A stretch of DNA of 7,250 nucleotides from an uncultured bacterium (lineage in GTDB: Bacteria > Cyanobacteriota > Vampirovibrionia > Gastranaerophilales > Gastranaerophilaceae): assembly GCA_902772945.1 (NCBI GenBank), contig CACYCU010000117.1, forward strand, positions 1-7,250, given 5' to 3'. A model generated the notes under the pieces. That model had not been told where the DNA came from and did not search any database. It saw only the letters and a list, made by a program, of their open reading frames with translations. Both the position numbers and the translations under genes were made by a program. Below, piece after piece: positions 1 through 6,357 of this stretch. Numbering within the stretch: position 1 is the first letter of the stretch; every line of letters starts with the position of its first letter.

Positions 1-1
1 A

Positions 2-94
2 GGAACCGAACATAAAGGTTTTGAAAATTCGTTTGAAGGACTTTTCAAAGGTGCAAAATGGGTTATAATATCAGACAAAAAAAATAAGATCTAA
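2..94 (+). CDS. C-terminal fragment of an unidentified protein (5' end outside window)
   Basis: The frame starting at base 2 is open from the window edge to a TAA at 92-94 and gives 30 residues ending in GAKWVIISDKKNKI. The other plus-strand frames stop earlier (15 and 68) and the minus-strand frames are broken by stops, so this is the best candidate for a real gene tail. It ends 9 bp before the stop of the convergent ACT-domain gene, a normal spacing for this compact region. The hydrophobic WVIIS followed by a lysine-rich end looks like a last beta strand and a charged tail. The family cannot be recognised from so little sequence. Confidence 0.5.
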   Translation, partial: GTEHKGFENSFEGLFKGAKWVIISDKKNKI

Positions 95-112
95 AATGTT
101 TGTCTAAACATT
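95..112 (-). terminator. Weak hairpin at the convergent gene ends, possible terminator for the symporter/ACT transcript
   Basis: A perfect 7-bp inverted repeat, AATGTTT (95-101) and AAACATT (106-112), encloses a 4-nt loop and contains the ACT stop codon at 104-106. Read on the minus strand, the hairpin is followed about 10 nt later by eight T residues (complement of 77-84). Only one pair is G-C and the T-run is not adjacent, so termination would be inefficient. A second repeat, AGACAAA (73-79) with TTTGTCT (99-105), overlaps it and could form a competing structure. Confidence 0.3.
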
Positions 113-382
113 GTGCATGTTATCAAAGATTTCTTTTTTCTGAACCCAAATTTCCATTCCCAGTTCTTCGCCGGTTTTTGTTAAAACTTCTTTAATTTCT
201 TTAAAAGAATATTTAGAATTCTCAATATTACATAACATAAACATTACAAAATGTCCTTGCATCAATGTTTGTTTAATATCTTCAATATTAACTTCATAAT
301 CCGCAAAAACTTTTGTAACCTTTGCAACAATTCCTATTTTATCGACACCTGAAACCGTAACAATAATTTTATCTGCTGTCAT
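104..382 (-). CDS. ACT-domain protein, UPF0237-like (putative small-ligand regulatory protein)
   Basis: The product is 92 residues, essentially a single ACT domain. The N-terminal strand KIIVTVSGVDKIGIVAKV (residues 5-22) has the glycine-rich turn of ACT domains and matches the look of the UPF0237 group, which is typically about 90 residues. The next segment, with VNIEDIKQTLMQGHFVMFML (31-50), continues the fold. ACT domains bind amino acids or other small ligands and usually regulate a partner enzyme; the ligand of UPF0237 proteins is not established. I chose the start at 382 rather than the upstream ATG at 403: it has a good Shine-Dalgarno, gives the family length and overlaps the symporter stop as ATGA. 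The 403 start has no ribosome site and would add seven residues. The tight overlap implies translational coupling to the symporter, which hints at amino-acid-related regulation (inference). Confidence 0.85.
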   Translation of the reverse strand: MTADKIIVTVSGVDKIGIVAKVTKVFADYEVNIEDIKQTLMQGHFVMFMLCNIENSKYSFKEIKEVLTKTGEELGMEIWVQKKEIFDNMHNV

Positions 383-1890
383 ACAATTACCTTTCCTAAC
401 CATTGGGCAATTTTATATTTTTCACAATAAGTTTTCAAATCAGCTTTTACATCCTTGCATAACACATATAAAACAATTATATTTGGAACACACATCGCAA
501 TCATCATTGCATCAGTTATATCAATAATTGATTTTACATTCATACAAGAACCTATCACAATGAATACACAGTATATAATATTAAATGTTAAAACGCGTTT
601 TTTGCCTTCGCCTAACAAAAAAGTCCAAGCTTTTTGTCCGTAATATGCCCAAGATATCAATGTAGAAACTGCAAATAATACAGCTATAATTGACAAAATT
701 ACGGGGAAAAACGGTATTACAGATTGAAATGCATTTGAAGCAAGCTCAATTCCGGATATTTGACCGATTTGCGATGTATCAAGAACACCTGAAAACACAA
801 TTGCACAAGAGGTAAACAAACATAAAATACCTGTTAAGAAAGTTTCTAAAAGTGCAACAAAGCCTTGTGATACAGGTTCTTTCGTTTGTGCGGTTGCATA
901 TACAATAGCAGCGGCACCTGTTCCTGCTTCGTTAGATTGAACCGAACGGCGCAATCCAATTATTATAGTTCCAAACACACCGCCTGCGACTGCAGTCGGA
1001 TGAAATGCTTCTCTTAATATAAGCATTAGAGCATGAGGAATGTTCATGAAATTTGCGCAAATTACAATTAAACCGGAAATTATATATAATGCACACATCG
1101 TCGGAGTCAAAACCGTAGTAACCTTTGCTATACTCTTAATACCTCCGACAACTACAAGACCTATCAATATAGCCGCCGTCAAACCTATAACCCACGTAAA
1201 TCCATGAAAAATACTATGCTCACCACCTGTAATAAATATTATTTGATGCGCTGTTTGATTAATTTGAATCATATTTCCGCCGGTTATACCACCGCCTATA
1301 CATAATATTGCAAATATTACAGATAAAGGCTGTCCAAGCCATCTCATATTTTTTCTTGTCAAACCGTGAGCAATATAATGCATAGGACCGCCTGATATAG
1401 ATCCGTCAAGATTAAATCTTCTGTATTTAACAGCCAATGTTGCTTCAACAAATTTTATTGACATACCTAAAATAGCTCCGAAAAATATCCAAAAAGCAGC
1501 CCCGGGTCCGCCTATTGAAATAGAAATAGCAACACCAGCAATACTGCCGATACCGATAGTTCCGGACAATGCTGTAGCTAAAGCTTGAAAGGGAGAAACC
1601 TCACCTTCACTGCCATCTTTAGAAGGTTTTATAATTAAATCAACTGCATGCTTAAATCCCCATATAGCAATTCCACGAAAATAAAATGTAAAAAATATTC
1701 CGGCAAAAAGCACCCAAAAAATAATCAAAGGGACTTCCCCTCCTGCAATATGTATAGGATAAAAAATTATTTTTGCAATTGCATCAGAAACAGGTGCAAC
1801 ATATTTATCCATAAGGAGATCAATATTGGCCGCATTTGCCTTTTCAAAGCTCAACAAAAGTGTCACAAGTGAAATCAAAAATTTTTTCAT
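379..1890 (-). CDS. Sodium:alanine/glycine symporter family protein (AGCS, TC 2.A.25)
   Basis: This 503-residue inner-membrane protein is a secondary transporter expected to import alanine, glycine or a related amino acid with Na+. Residues 1-21 resemble a cleavable signal peptide (MKKFLISLVTLLLS, then ANA|AN), an N-terminal extension seen in some AGCS members. The conserved first block ALSGTIGIGSIAGVAISI is at 107-124. The family signature RRSVQSNEAGTGAAA is at 314-328, and the late motif SWAYYGQKAW at 413-422. Many strongly hydrophobic stretches fit the roughly 11-helix LeuT-like fold. The position after GIG, usually Asn (GTGNI), is Ser116 here. The start is supported by GGAAAG 6 nt upstream. 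The gene overlaps the ACT gene by 4 nt (ATGA). The glycosyltransferase lies 76 bp upstream on the same strand, but a separate promoter is likely. The exact substrate cannot be assigned. Confidence 0.93.
   Translation of the reverse strand: MKKFLISLVTLLLSFEKANAANIDLLMDKYVAPVSDAIAKIIFYPIHIAGGEVPLIIFWVLFAGIFFTFYFRGIAIWGFKHAVDLIIKPSKDGSEGEVSPFQALATALSGTIGIGSIAGVAISISIGGPGAAFWIFFGAILGMSIKFVEATLAVKYRRFNLDGSISGGPMHYIAHGLTRKNMRWLGQPLSVIFAILCIGGGITGGNMIQINQTAHQIIFITGGEHSIFHGFTWVIGLTAAILIGLVVVGGIKSIAKVTTVLTPTMCALYIISGLIVICANFMNIPHALMLILREAFHPTAVAGGVFGTIIIGLRRSVQSNEAGTGAAAIVYATAQTKEPVSQGFVALLETFLTGILCLFTSCAIVFSGVLDTSQIGQISGIELASNAFQSVIPFFPVILSIIAVLFAVSTLISWAYYGQKAWTFLLGEGKKRVLTFNIIYCVFIVIGSCMNVKSIIDITDAMMIAMCVPNIIVLYVLCKDVKADLKTYCEKYKIAQWLGKVIV
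390..397 (-). promoter_or_regulatory. Shine-Dalgarno site that sets the ACT-gene start
   Basis: The minus strand reads AGGAAAGG, 7 nt before the ATG at 382-380. It lies inside the last codons of the symporter gene. Its presence favours this ATG over the one at 403, which has no purine-rich sequence upstream. Confidence 0.75.
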
Positions 1891-1930
1891 TAACTACTTT
1901 CCTTTCGGCTAACTGAGGAAACCATTTACA

Positions 1931-1959
1931 ATGTTAGCAAAAACATGGTTAAATGTTTA
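1931..1959 (-). promoter_or_regulatory. Candidate promoter of the symporter/ACT operon
   Basis: On the minus strand, TAAACA (1959-1954, 4 of 6 to TTGACA) and TAACAT (1936-1931) are separated by 17 bp, and TG at 1939-1938 makes an extended -10. The transcript would start near 1924 with a leader of about 35 nt carrying the Shine-Dalgarno. A 6-bp inverted repeat, AACCAT (1920-1925) and ATGGTT (1945-1950), brackets the -10 and could be an operator or chance. No GC-rich terminator follows the upstream glycosyltransferase gene, so read-through is also possible. Confidence 0.4.
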
Positions 1960-1966
1960 AAATTTT

Positions 1967-3019
1967 TTATAAAATATTAAAAATTTGTTGCAAATAGTTT
2001 TGGGCAACACGTTTAGATGTGTAAAATTTTAACGTATCCAATGCATTTTGTTGAACTTTTTGTATTGACTCAGTAGAAAGGTTTTTTATTCTTAAAATAG
2101 TTTTTTTGATACTTTCAGCATCAGGTTCCGTTAAAAACCCGTTTTCTCCGTCTTTAATAATTCCTGAGATTCCGTCATTTTGTGTACAAACTGTAATACA
2201 GCCTTGCGACATAGCCTCTAAATATACCATACCAAATGTTTCGTTTATACTCGGCAGAATAAAAATGTCACTTTCACGCATTTTTGCATAAACTCTCTCT
2301 CGTTCCAATCTTCCTGTAAAAATTACCTCTTTATCGAGTTTTTCAAGATATTTTTTTTCTTTGCCATCACCTATAACTGTTAATTCTACATCTTGAATTC
2401 CTTTGCAGGCTAATATCAATTTATCAATATTTTTGCGTTTAATTAAATTTGCACAAGTAAGAATTTTGTAGCTTGAAGAAAGTTGAAAGGTTGAGGGATT
2501 TATGATACTTTCATCAATCCCTGACGGTGCAACAAATGTTTTTGTTTCAAATTCCGGATAAAGTTTTAACAGTTTATTTTTAATAACAAAAGAACGGCAC
2601 GCTATAGCTTTTGCATTGTATAAAGCTCTTTCCAAGCGTTTTTTAAAATAGAATTTATATAAAGGTTTTGTTAAAACCTCAATATCAGAATTGTGAATAC
2701 CGGCAACAAAAGAAACACCTGTTTTATCAGCATACAAAATACCTGAAGGCATATGCGCAATTACTAAATCGTAATTATCTTTTAAAGGTTTTACTTTCCA
2801 AAACGGTGTTAAAAAATTTATATTAAAAACATTCCCATACAAACCGGTTTTATAAAACGGTTTTCCCCTCAAAAAAGAATTTAAAATAAAATTAGGTTTT
2901 ATAACATCTACTGTATGACCTGATTTTTCCCATTCTTGAACAAAATTTAACAGAGTTCTCGGAGTTGTTTTTTCTTTTTTGCTAACAGGGTACAAATCAG
3001 TTATAAACAATATTTTCAT
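1967..3019 (-). CDS. GT4-family (GT-B fold) glycosyltransferase
   Basis: The 350-residue cytoplasmic or membrane-associated enzyme should transfer a sugar from a nucleotide-sugar donor to an envelope glycan or lipid acceptor. The N-terminal Rossmann half begins directly with MKILFITDLYPVS, typical of the family, so the start is secure. It continues to IAHMPSG (88-93 region) and IHNSD (108-112). The C-terminal donor-binding half has TCANLIKRKNIDKLI (188-202), VIGDGKEKKYLE (215-226) and the E-x7-E motif ETFGMVYLE (E260 and E268), characteristic of retaining GT4 enzymes. There is no signal peptide and length is normal. No other glycan-synthesis genes sit beside it, so donor and acceptor are unknown. 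It has no Shine-Dalgarno; a consensus -10 ends 6 nt before the ATG, suggesting a leaderless mRNA. It is divergent from the TPR gene. Confidence 0.9.
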   Translation of the reverse strand: MKILFITDLYPVSKKEKTTPRTLLNFVQEWEKSGHTVDVIKPNFILNSFLRGKPFYKTGLYGNVFNINFLTPFWKVKPLKDNYDLVIAHMPSGILYADKTGVSFVAGIHNSDIEVLTKPLYKFYFKKRLERALYNAKAIACRSFVIKNKLLKLYPEFETKTFVAPSGIDESIINPSTFQLSSSYKILTCANLIKRKNIDKLILACKGIQDVELTVIGDGKEKKYLEKLDKEVIFTGRLERERVYAKMRESDIFILPSINETFGMVYLEAMSQGCITVCTQNDGISGIIKDGENGFLTEPDAESIKKTILRIKNLSTESIQKVQQNALDTLKFYTSKRVAQNYLQQIFNIL

Positions 3020-3025
3020 AAAAAA

Positions 3026-3054
3026 ATTATACTCGACATCAATTGTAATGTAAA
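3026..3054 (-). promoter_or_regulatory. Strong sigma70-type promoter of the glycosyltransferase, placed for a leaderless mRNA
   Basis: The minus strand reads TTTACA (3054-3049, 5 of 6) and TATAAT (3031-3026, 6 of 6) with a 17-bp spacer. The -10 ends 6 nt before the ATG at 3019, and those 6 nt are all T. The start site would therefore fall at or one base before the A of the start codon. There is no ribosome-binding sequence. The -35 abuts the -35 of the opposite promoter at 3043-3048. Confidence 0.7.
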
Positions 3055-3071
3055 TATTTTTAGATTATTAT
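3043..3071 (+). promoter_or_regulatory. Sigma70-type promoter of the TPR gene, placed for a leaderless mRNA
   Basis: TTGTAA (3043-3048, 4 of 6) and TATTAT (3066-3071, 5 of 6) are separated by 17 bp. Six bases then lead to the ATG at 3078, so +1 would be at the start codon. No AGG- or GGA-like sequence precedes the ATG. Confidence 0.55.
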
Positions 3072-3077
3072 AAATTT

Positions 3078-3551
3078 ATGGAATACAAAGATTACTTGGA
3101 TAAAGGAATACAAGAAACAAATGAGGGCAAATTTGATGATGCACTGCATTCTCTAAACAATGCGATTAGTTTGAATCATAATGACCCATTGGCATTTTTT
3201 TCATTGGCAATAGTTTTTCATAATTTGTACGAATACAAATCTGCATATGAAAATTACACTATGGCAATAAATTTAAACCCAAAAATGACAGATGCATATT
3301 TCAATCGTGCACAGGTAATCATAGCGGAAAAAGACGATTCCAGATTGCTTGAAGCTATTGAAGATTTGGATAAAGCAATTGAACTTGATCCTAAATTTAT
3401 AGATGCATTGTATTTCAAAGCCGTATGTCAAAAAAAACTGGAAGACTATAAAGGCGCAATAGAAACTTTGGATAAAGTCCTTGCAATTGATCCGCAGGCA
3501 ATTTATTCAAAAGCTTTAAGTATTTTGATTAAACAAAAATATTTAAAATAA
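3078..3551 (+). CDS. Tetratricopeptide repeat (TPR) protein
   Basis: The 157-residue soluble protein is almost entirely TPR. About four 34-residue repeats can be read: residues 2-35, 36-69 (ending LNP), 70-106 (with roughly three extra residues around KDDS, ending ELDP) and 107-140 (ending AIDP). The repeats carry the usual small and aromatic positions (for example DAYFNRA and DALYFKA), and a short helix closes the C terminus. TPRs are protein-interaction scaffolds and no catalytic domain is attached, so the partner is unknown. There is no signal peptide or membrane segment. The gene is divergent from the glycosyltransferase and shares its 58-bp promoter region, which may couple their expression. 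It lacks a Shine-Dalgarno. Its stop at 3549-3551 lies inside the 3' end of the convergent nagZ. Confidence 0.9.
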   Translation: MEYKDYLDKGIQETNEGKFDDALHSLNNAISLNHNDPLAFFSLAIVFHNLYEYKSAYENYTMAINLNPKMTDAYFNRAQVIIAEKDDSRLLEAIEDLDKAIELDPKFIDALYFKAVCQKKLEDYKGAIETLDKVLAIDPQAIYSKALSILIKQKYLK

Positions 3552-4508
3552 AAAATCTTTTTTTAATTTCGTTATTTTATCAAACGATTTTTCTATATTT
3601 TCAGAAAGTTCTTTATCTGATAAGGCTTTTTTAGCAATAGTTTCAATAATTTCTACAGTTTCAGGGTTTGAATTTCTGTAAATAAACATATTAAGTCCGG
3701 CTCTTATCCCCATTTCACAAGCTTCTACAGTTCCAAACTTTGCAACACCTTTCATCACCATATCGTCTGATACAGCAACTCCGTCAAAACCGAGTTCATT
3801 TCTTAAATATCCAATTGCATTTTTACTCAGACTTGTTGGGATAGCATCTTTTTCAAAGCACTTGCAGTGCAAATGAGCTACCATAACCATTTCAACTGTT
3901 TTTGCACAAGCTCTGAAGGGTTTTATATGAGTTTTTTCCATTTCATTAATTGTTAAATCTATTTCCGGTAAAGTTAAGTGACTATCGGCATTAGCATCAC
4001 CATGACCGGGAAAATGTTTAACACACGGAATAATCCCTTTTTCCCGATAGGCCTGAGATACTATTTTTTCTGCTTGTATAACTTTATCAGGATTGTTTGA
4101 AAAAGCTCTTTCTCCAATAATAGGATTATTCGGATTTGTATTTACATCAATACAAGGTGCAAAATTCAAATTAATACCAAAATCTTTCAATTCCTCTGCA
4201 ATTTCTATTGTCTGCTTATAAAGAAAATTTTCTCCATTTTCATAAGCATACTTTGCTGATAAATATTTTTTACCGTGATAAATATTTTCAGTACGTTCAA
4301 CTCGTCCGCCTTCTTGATCTATTGATAAAAAAGGAACTGTTGTAGAATTCGCTTTTATACTTGAAATAAGATTTTTGAATTGTTCAACAGATTGAATATC
4401 TTTTGTAAAAAATATTATTCCGCCAAGATTATTTTTCAGAGCTTCTTTATAACCATCACCCTCTGTTCCCAGAATAAACATCTGGTATAATTTTTGCTTC
4501 AAGTTCAT
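3543..4508 (-). CDS. nagZ: Beta-N-acetylhexosaminidase, glycoside hydrolase family 3 (NagZ)
   Basis: NagZ removes N-acetylglucosamine from muropeptides carrying 1,6-anhydro-N-acetylmuramic acid during cytoplasmic peptidoglycan recycling. The 321-residue protein is a single (beta/alpha)8 domain of normal length for the short Gram-negative type, with no signal peptide. Visible motifs are LSIDQEGGRVER (61-72), IGERAF (131-136), the acid/base loop KHFPGHGDANADSH (164-177, with the Asp175/His177 dyad) and the nucleophile motif GVAVSDDMVMKG (243-254, Asp248 predicted). All key residues are intact. The start overlaps the preceding stop by one base (TAATG) and has AAGGTG 5 nt upstream, so it is the third gene of a coupled operon behind the secreted hydrolase and the 188-residue protein. 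Its 3' end overlaps the convergent TPR gene by 9 bp. Sugar specificity is inferred from the family. Confidence 0.93.
   Translation of the reverse strand: MNLKQKLYQMFILGTEGDGYKEALKNNLGGIIFFTKDIQSVEQFKNLISSIKANSTTVPFLSIDQEGGRVERTENIYHGKKYLSAKYAYENGENFLYKQTIEIAEELKDFGINLNFAPCIDVNTNPNNPIIGERAFSNNPDKVIQAEKIVSQAYREKGIIPCVKHFPGHGDANADSHLTLPEIDLTINEMEKTHIKPFRACAKTVEMVMVAHLHCKCFEKDAIPTSLSKNAIGYLRNELGFDGVAVSDDMVMKGVAKFGTVEACEMGIRAGLNMFIYRNSNPETVEIIETIAKKALSDKELSENIEKSFDKITKLKKDFLF
3546..3564. terminator. A-run/T-run at the convergent TPR/nagZ ends, possible weak bidirectional terminator
   Basis: A six-A run (3550-3555) and a seven-T run (3558-3564) are separated by TC. Each strand's transcript would end in a U-run preceded by a purely A-U stem. 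There is no G-C pair in the stem, so efficiency is doubtful, but no better terminator is present for either gene. Confidence 0.2.
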
Positions 4509-5074
4509 TATAACACCTTATCAACAAGCGGCAAAAGATTGCTCAAATTTCCGTTTTGAACAACTTTGTTAATTTCATTCAATACCAATTCCATATCATC
4601 AGGAGTTTTTAACACAGAAGGAATAACCAAGTCATTTGTCTTTTGAGTTTTTACAAAACCTTCATTTGCCTTTAAAAATTCTCTGTATGCATCCGCTATT
4701 TTTATCAAGGATTCATCATATGAATAATTTTGGCCTATGTAATATTTTGCATCTTTTTTTAATCTTTCAAGATATTCCTTAAAAAAATTCACTTCGCCTA
4801 AGGTTTCTTCATCAGAATATTCTCCGCCATAGCATAAATTATTCAATATATCCTCATTTTCAAATTGTTTTATATAAACTGCCCACAGCATACAACCCAA
4901 ATAAAAGCCGGCATATTCTTTTATCAACGACTGAAGCCTCGGATAATACATTTTAAAATGCATTTTTCTTTGATTGAAATTTTTCAACTGTCCTAAAGAA
5001 CCGTAAACATACTCTATACTTGGTATAAACGCTGACATATGCTGCACAAATCCCGGATCAAATTTTATTTCCAT
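4508..5074 (-). CDS. Conserved-looking hypothetical protein, mostly helical, in the nagZ operon
   Basis: I do not recognise the family of this 188-residue protein. It has no signal peptide and no confident transmembrane helix, although residues 55-69 (AGFYLGCMLWAVYIK) are hydrophobic enough to be a buried or membrane-touching helix. The rest reads as amphipathic helices rich in Tyr, Lys and Glu, notably VNFFKEYLERLKKDAKYYIG (95-114) and SLIKIADAYREFLKANEGF (122-140). The C terminus is a short leucine-rich helix (NLSNLLPLVDKVL). The start is supported by AAGGAG 4 nt upstream, which includes part of the hydrolase stop codon, and the two genes are 8 nt apart. The end overlaps nagZ by one base. 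Such tight packing implies stoichiometric or functional linkage with nagZ and the hydrolase, but the role is unknown. Confidence 0.8.
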   Translation of the reverse strand: MEIKFDPGFVQHMSAFIPSIEYVYGSLGQLKNFNQRKMHFKMYYPRLQSLIKEYAGFYLGCMLWAVYIKQFENEDILNNLCYGGEYSDEETLGEVNFFKEYLERLKKDAKYYIGQNYSYDESLIKIADAYREFLKANEGFVKTQKTNDLVIPSVLKTPDDMELVLNEINKVVQNGNLSNLLPLVDKVL

Positions 5075-5082
5075 AACTCTCC

Positions 5083-6273
5083 TTATAACATTTCAAATTT
5101 TATCATTTTCTTACTATTATTTAATATCTTTTGCTGAAACTTTTTATCATATTGTAATCTATACCCATTTGAGAATGCTTTTACAACTGCATTGGCGAAG
5201 GTTCTTCTTGAGCTCCAGTAAGCTGTATGCGCAAAAAGAAAAGAACGTTTGGACCAAACACTTGAATTGTCATAAATAAATCCTGTCGGATTTTCAATTT
5301 TAATATCCGTAACTTTTTCCATCTCATCTATTGTTAAGTTTCTTGTTGTCGGAAAACCCAAAGGATCTTCTCTGTAATTTACAGTAATAAAAAATAAACC
5401 GTTTTCCAAAACATACTTAATCATCAATTTGTTATAATAATTTAGTTCATAATCAGGATCAGCCAAATCCGAATAAAACAGCACCAAAGGACTTGCAAAA
5501 TTAACAACACCAGCAAGAGAATTTTCAGGAATACAAGCTTCTCGAGTTGCATCCTGCAATTTTAAATAATTAGATTCCAATTCACTATCTACATTTTGAA
5601 ATACTAAATGCCCCGCATCTGATACAACACCAATCTGAGCCTTTGATAAAGCTGATATACAAGTATTTTTTACCGGATGCTCTTTTACAAAACTTCTTAC
5701 ATCATCACTGACATTAATTGTATTAAATAAATTTTCTGCATTTATGTACGGAAGCTTATTAAACAAATACTCATATGTTATAAATGTTCCGGCAGAATAA
5801 CCATAAAGAACAACCCTGTTTCCACTCCGGTATTCCGAAATAACACTTTTGTGCAAATCATCCAAAATTGGAAGCATATTATGCTGCTTTTGAACCCATA
5901 TTGCATCATGCAAAAACGCAGTCAGCATAGAGCGCATTTTATACGCCATTGTAGGACTTAGAGCTTTCGAAATATCAAGTTGTTTATGAACAAAATCTAA
6001 ATCATCTTTGCTTTTATCACCCCAAAAGAATATTACCGGCTCCGATTTTACTGAATATTCTTGTTTGTTTAAAAATATTTTTTTTATCTCTTTATTTTTT
6101 TCAAACTTTTTTTTCATTACAGGATGAAGCTTTTTTACACCTTTTTCATACCAATTCTTCATTTTGGCATCATTATTGTTTGATCCGTTGATGTACACAA
6201 AACTTACATCCTGAGCGAAACAAAAACTCTGGAAAACAAATATACCTATAATAATCCCTAAAATCTTTTTCAT
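5083..6273 (-). CDS. Secreted alpha/beta-hydrolase-like protein of unknown substrate
   Basis: The 396-residue product begins with a clear signal peptide (MKKILGIIIGIFVFQSFCFA, cleavage probably after residue 20). It is therefore periplasmic or exported; the Cys at 18 is not in a good lipobox. The mature part starts with strand VSFVYINGSNN (23-33), as in alpha/beta hydrolases. A nucleophile-elbow sequence VVLYGYSAGTF (154-164) places Ser160 in GxSxG. Asp303 in NYREDPLGFP and His349 in FAHTAYW follow in the right order for a Ser-Asp-His triad. This is a motif-based inference; no named esterase or lipase family was recognised. The region 36-75 is lysine-rich. It is the first gene of the operon with the 188-residue protein and nagZ. 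It has no Shine-Dalgarno and a -10 ending 6 nt before the ATG, so its mRNA is probably leaderless. Confidence 0.8.
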   Translation of the reverse strand: MKKILGIIIGIFVFQSFCFAQDVSFVYINGSNNNDAKMKNWYEKGVKKLHPVMKKKFEKNKEIKKIFLNKQEYSVKSEPVIFFWGDKSKDDLDFVHKQLDISKALSPTMAYKMRSMLTAFLHDAIWVQKQHNMLPILDDLHKSVISEYRSGNRVVLYGYSAGTFITYEYLFNKLPYINAENLFNTINVSDDVRSFVKEHPVKNTCISALSKAQIGVVSDAGHLVFQNVDSELESNYLKLQDATREACIPENSLAGVVNFASPLVLFYSDLADPDYELNYYNKLMIKYVLENGLFFITVNYREDPLGFPTTRNLTIDEMEKVTDIKIENPTGFIYDNSSVWSKRSFLFAHTAYWSSRRTFANAVVKAFSNGYRLQYDKKFQQKILNNSKKMIKFEML

Positions 6274-6279
6274 AAGAAT

Positions 6280-6308
6280 ATTTTACACTAAAAATATAAT
6301 CCATTCAA
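6280..6308 (-). promoter_or_regulatory. Promoter of the hydrolase/188-residue/nagZ operon, placed for a leaderless mRNA
   Basis: The minus strand reads TTGAAT (6308-6303, 4 of 6), a 17-bp spacer, and TAAAAT (6285-6280, 5 of 6). Six bases separate the -10 from the ATG at 6273, and there is no ribosome site. The -35 begins 2 bp beyond the T-run of the upstream channel gene's terminator. Confidence 0.55.
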
Positions 6309-6309
6309 C

Positions 6310-6335
6310 AAAAAACGGCGGATAAAATCCGCCGT
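6310..6335 (-). terminator. Intrinsic terminator of the MIP channel gene
   Basis: A perfect 9-bp GC-rich inverted repeat, ACGGCGGAT (6315-6323) and ATCCGCCGT (6327-6335), has a 3-nt loop. On the minus strand it is followed directly by six T residues (including the last base of the arm). It lies 22 bp after the channel stop codon. In the plus direction no T-run follows, so it acts one way. It is the only textbook Rho-independent terminator in the window. Confidence 0.9.
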
Positions 6336-6357
6336 GAAACATTATAAGTTTTTATAA

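Noticed and set aside
455..643. Plus-strand open frame of about 62 codons opposite the symporter gene
   Set aside because: It is antisense to a well-supported membrane protein gene, with no ribosome site or recognisable motif. The open frame at 1648-1872 opposite the same gene, and the one at 2106-2291 opposite the glycosyltransferase, were rejected for the same reason.
2663..2682. Inverted repeat GGTTTT-GTT-AAAACC inside the glycosyltransferase gene
   Set aside because: Short and intragenic, with no T-run in a useful position and no second copy nearby. Treated as coincidence of coding sequence.
2841..2864. Near-palindrome of alternating AAACCGG/TTTTATAAAA/CGGTTT inside the glycosyltransferase gene
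   Set aside because: It is fully explained by coding sequence, the arms are offset by one base, and it lies far from any gene boundary. An AT-rich gene yields such repeats by chance.
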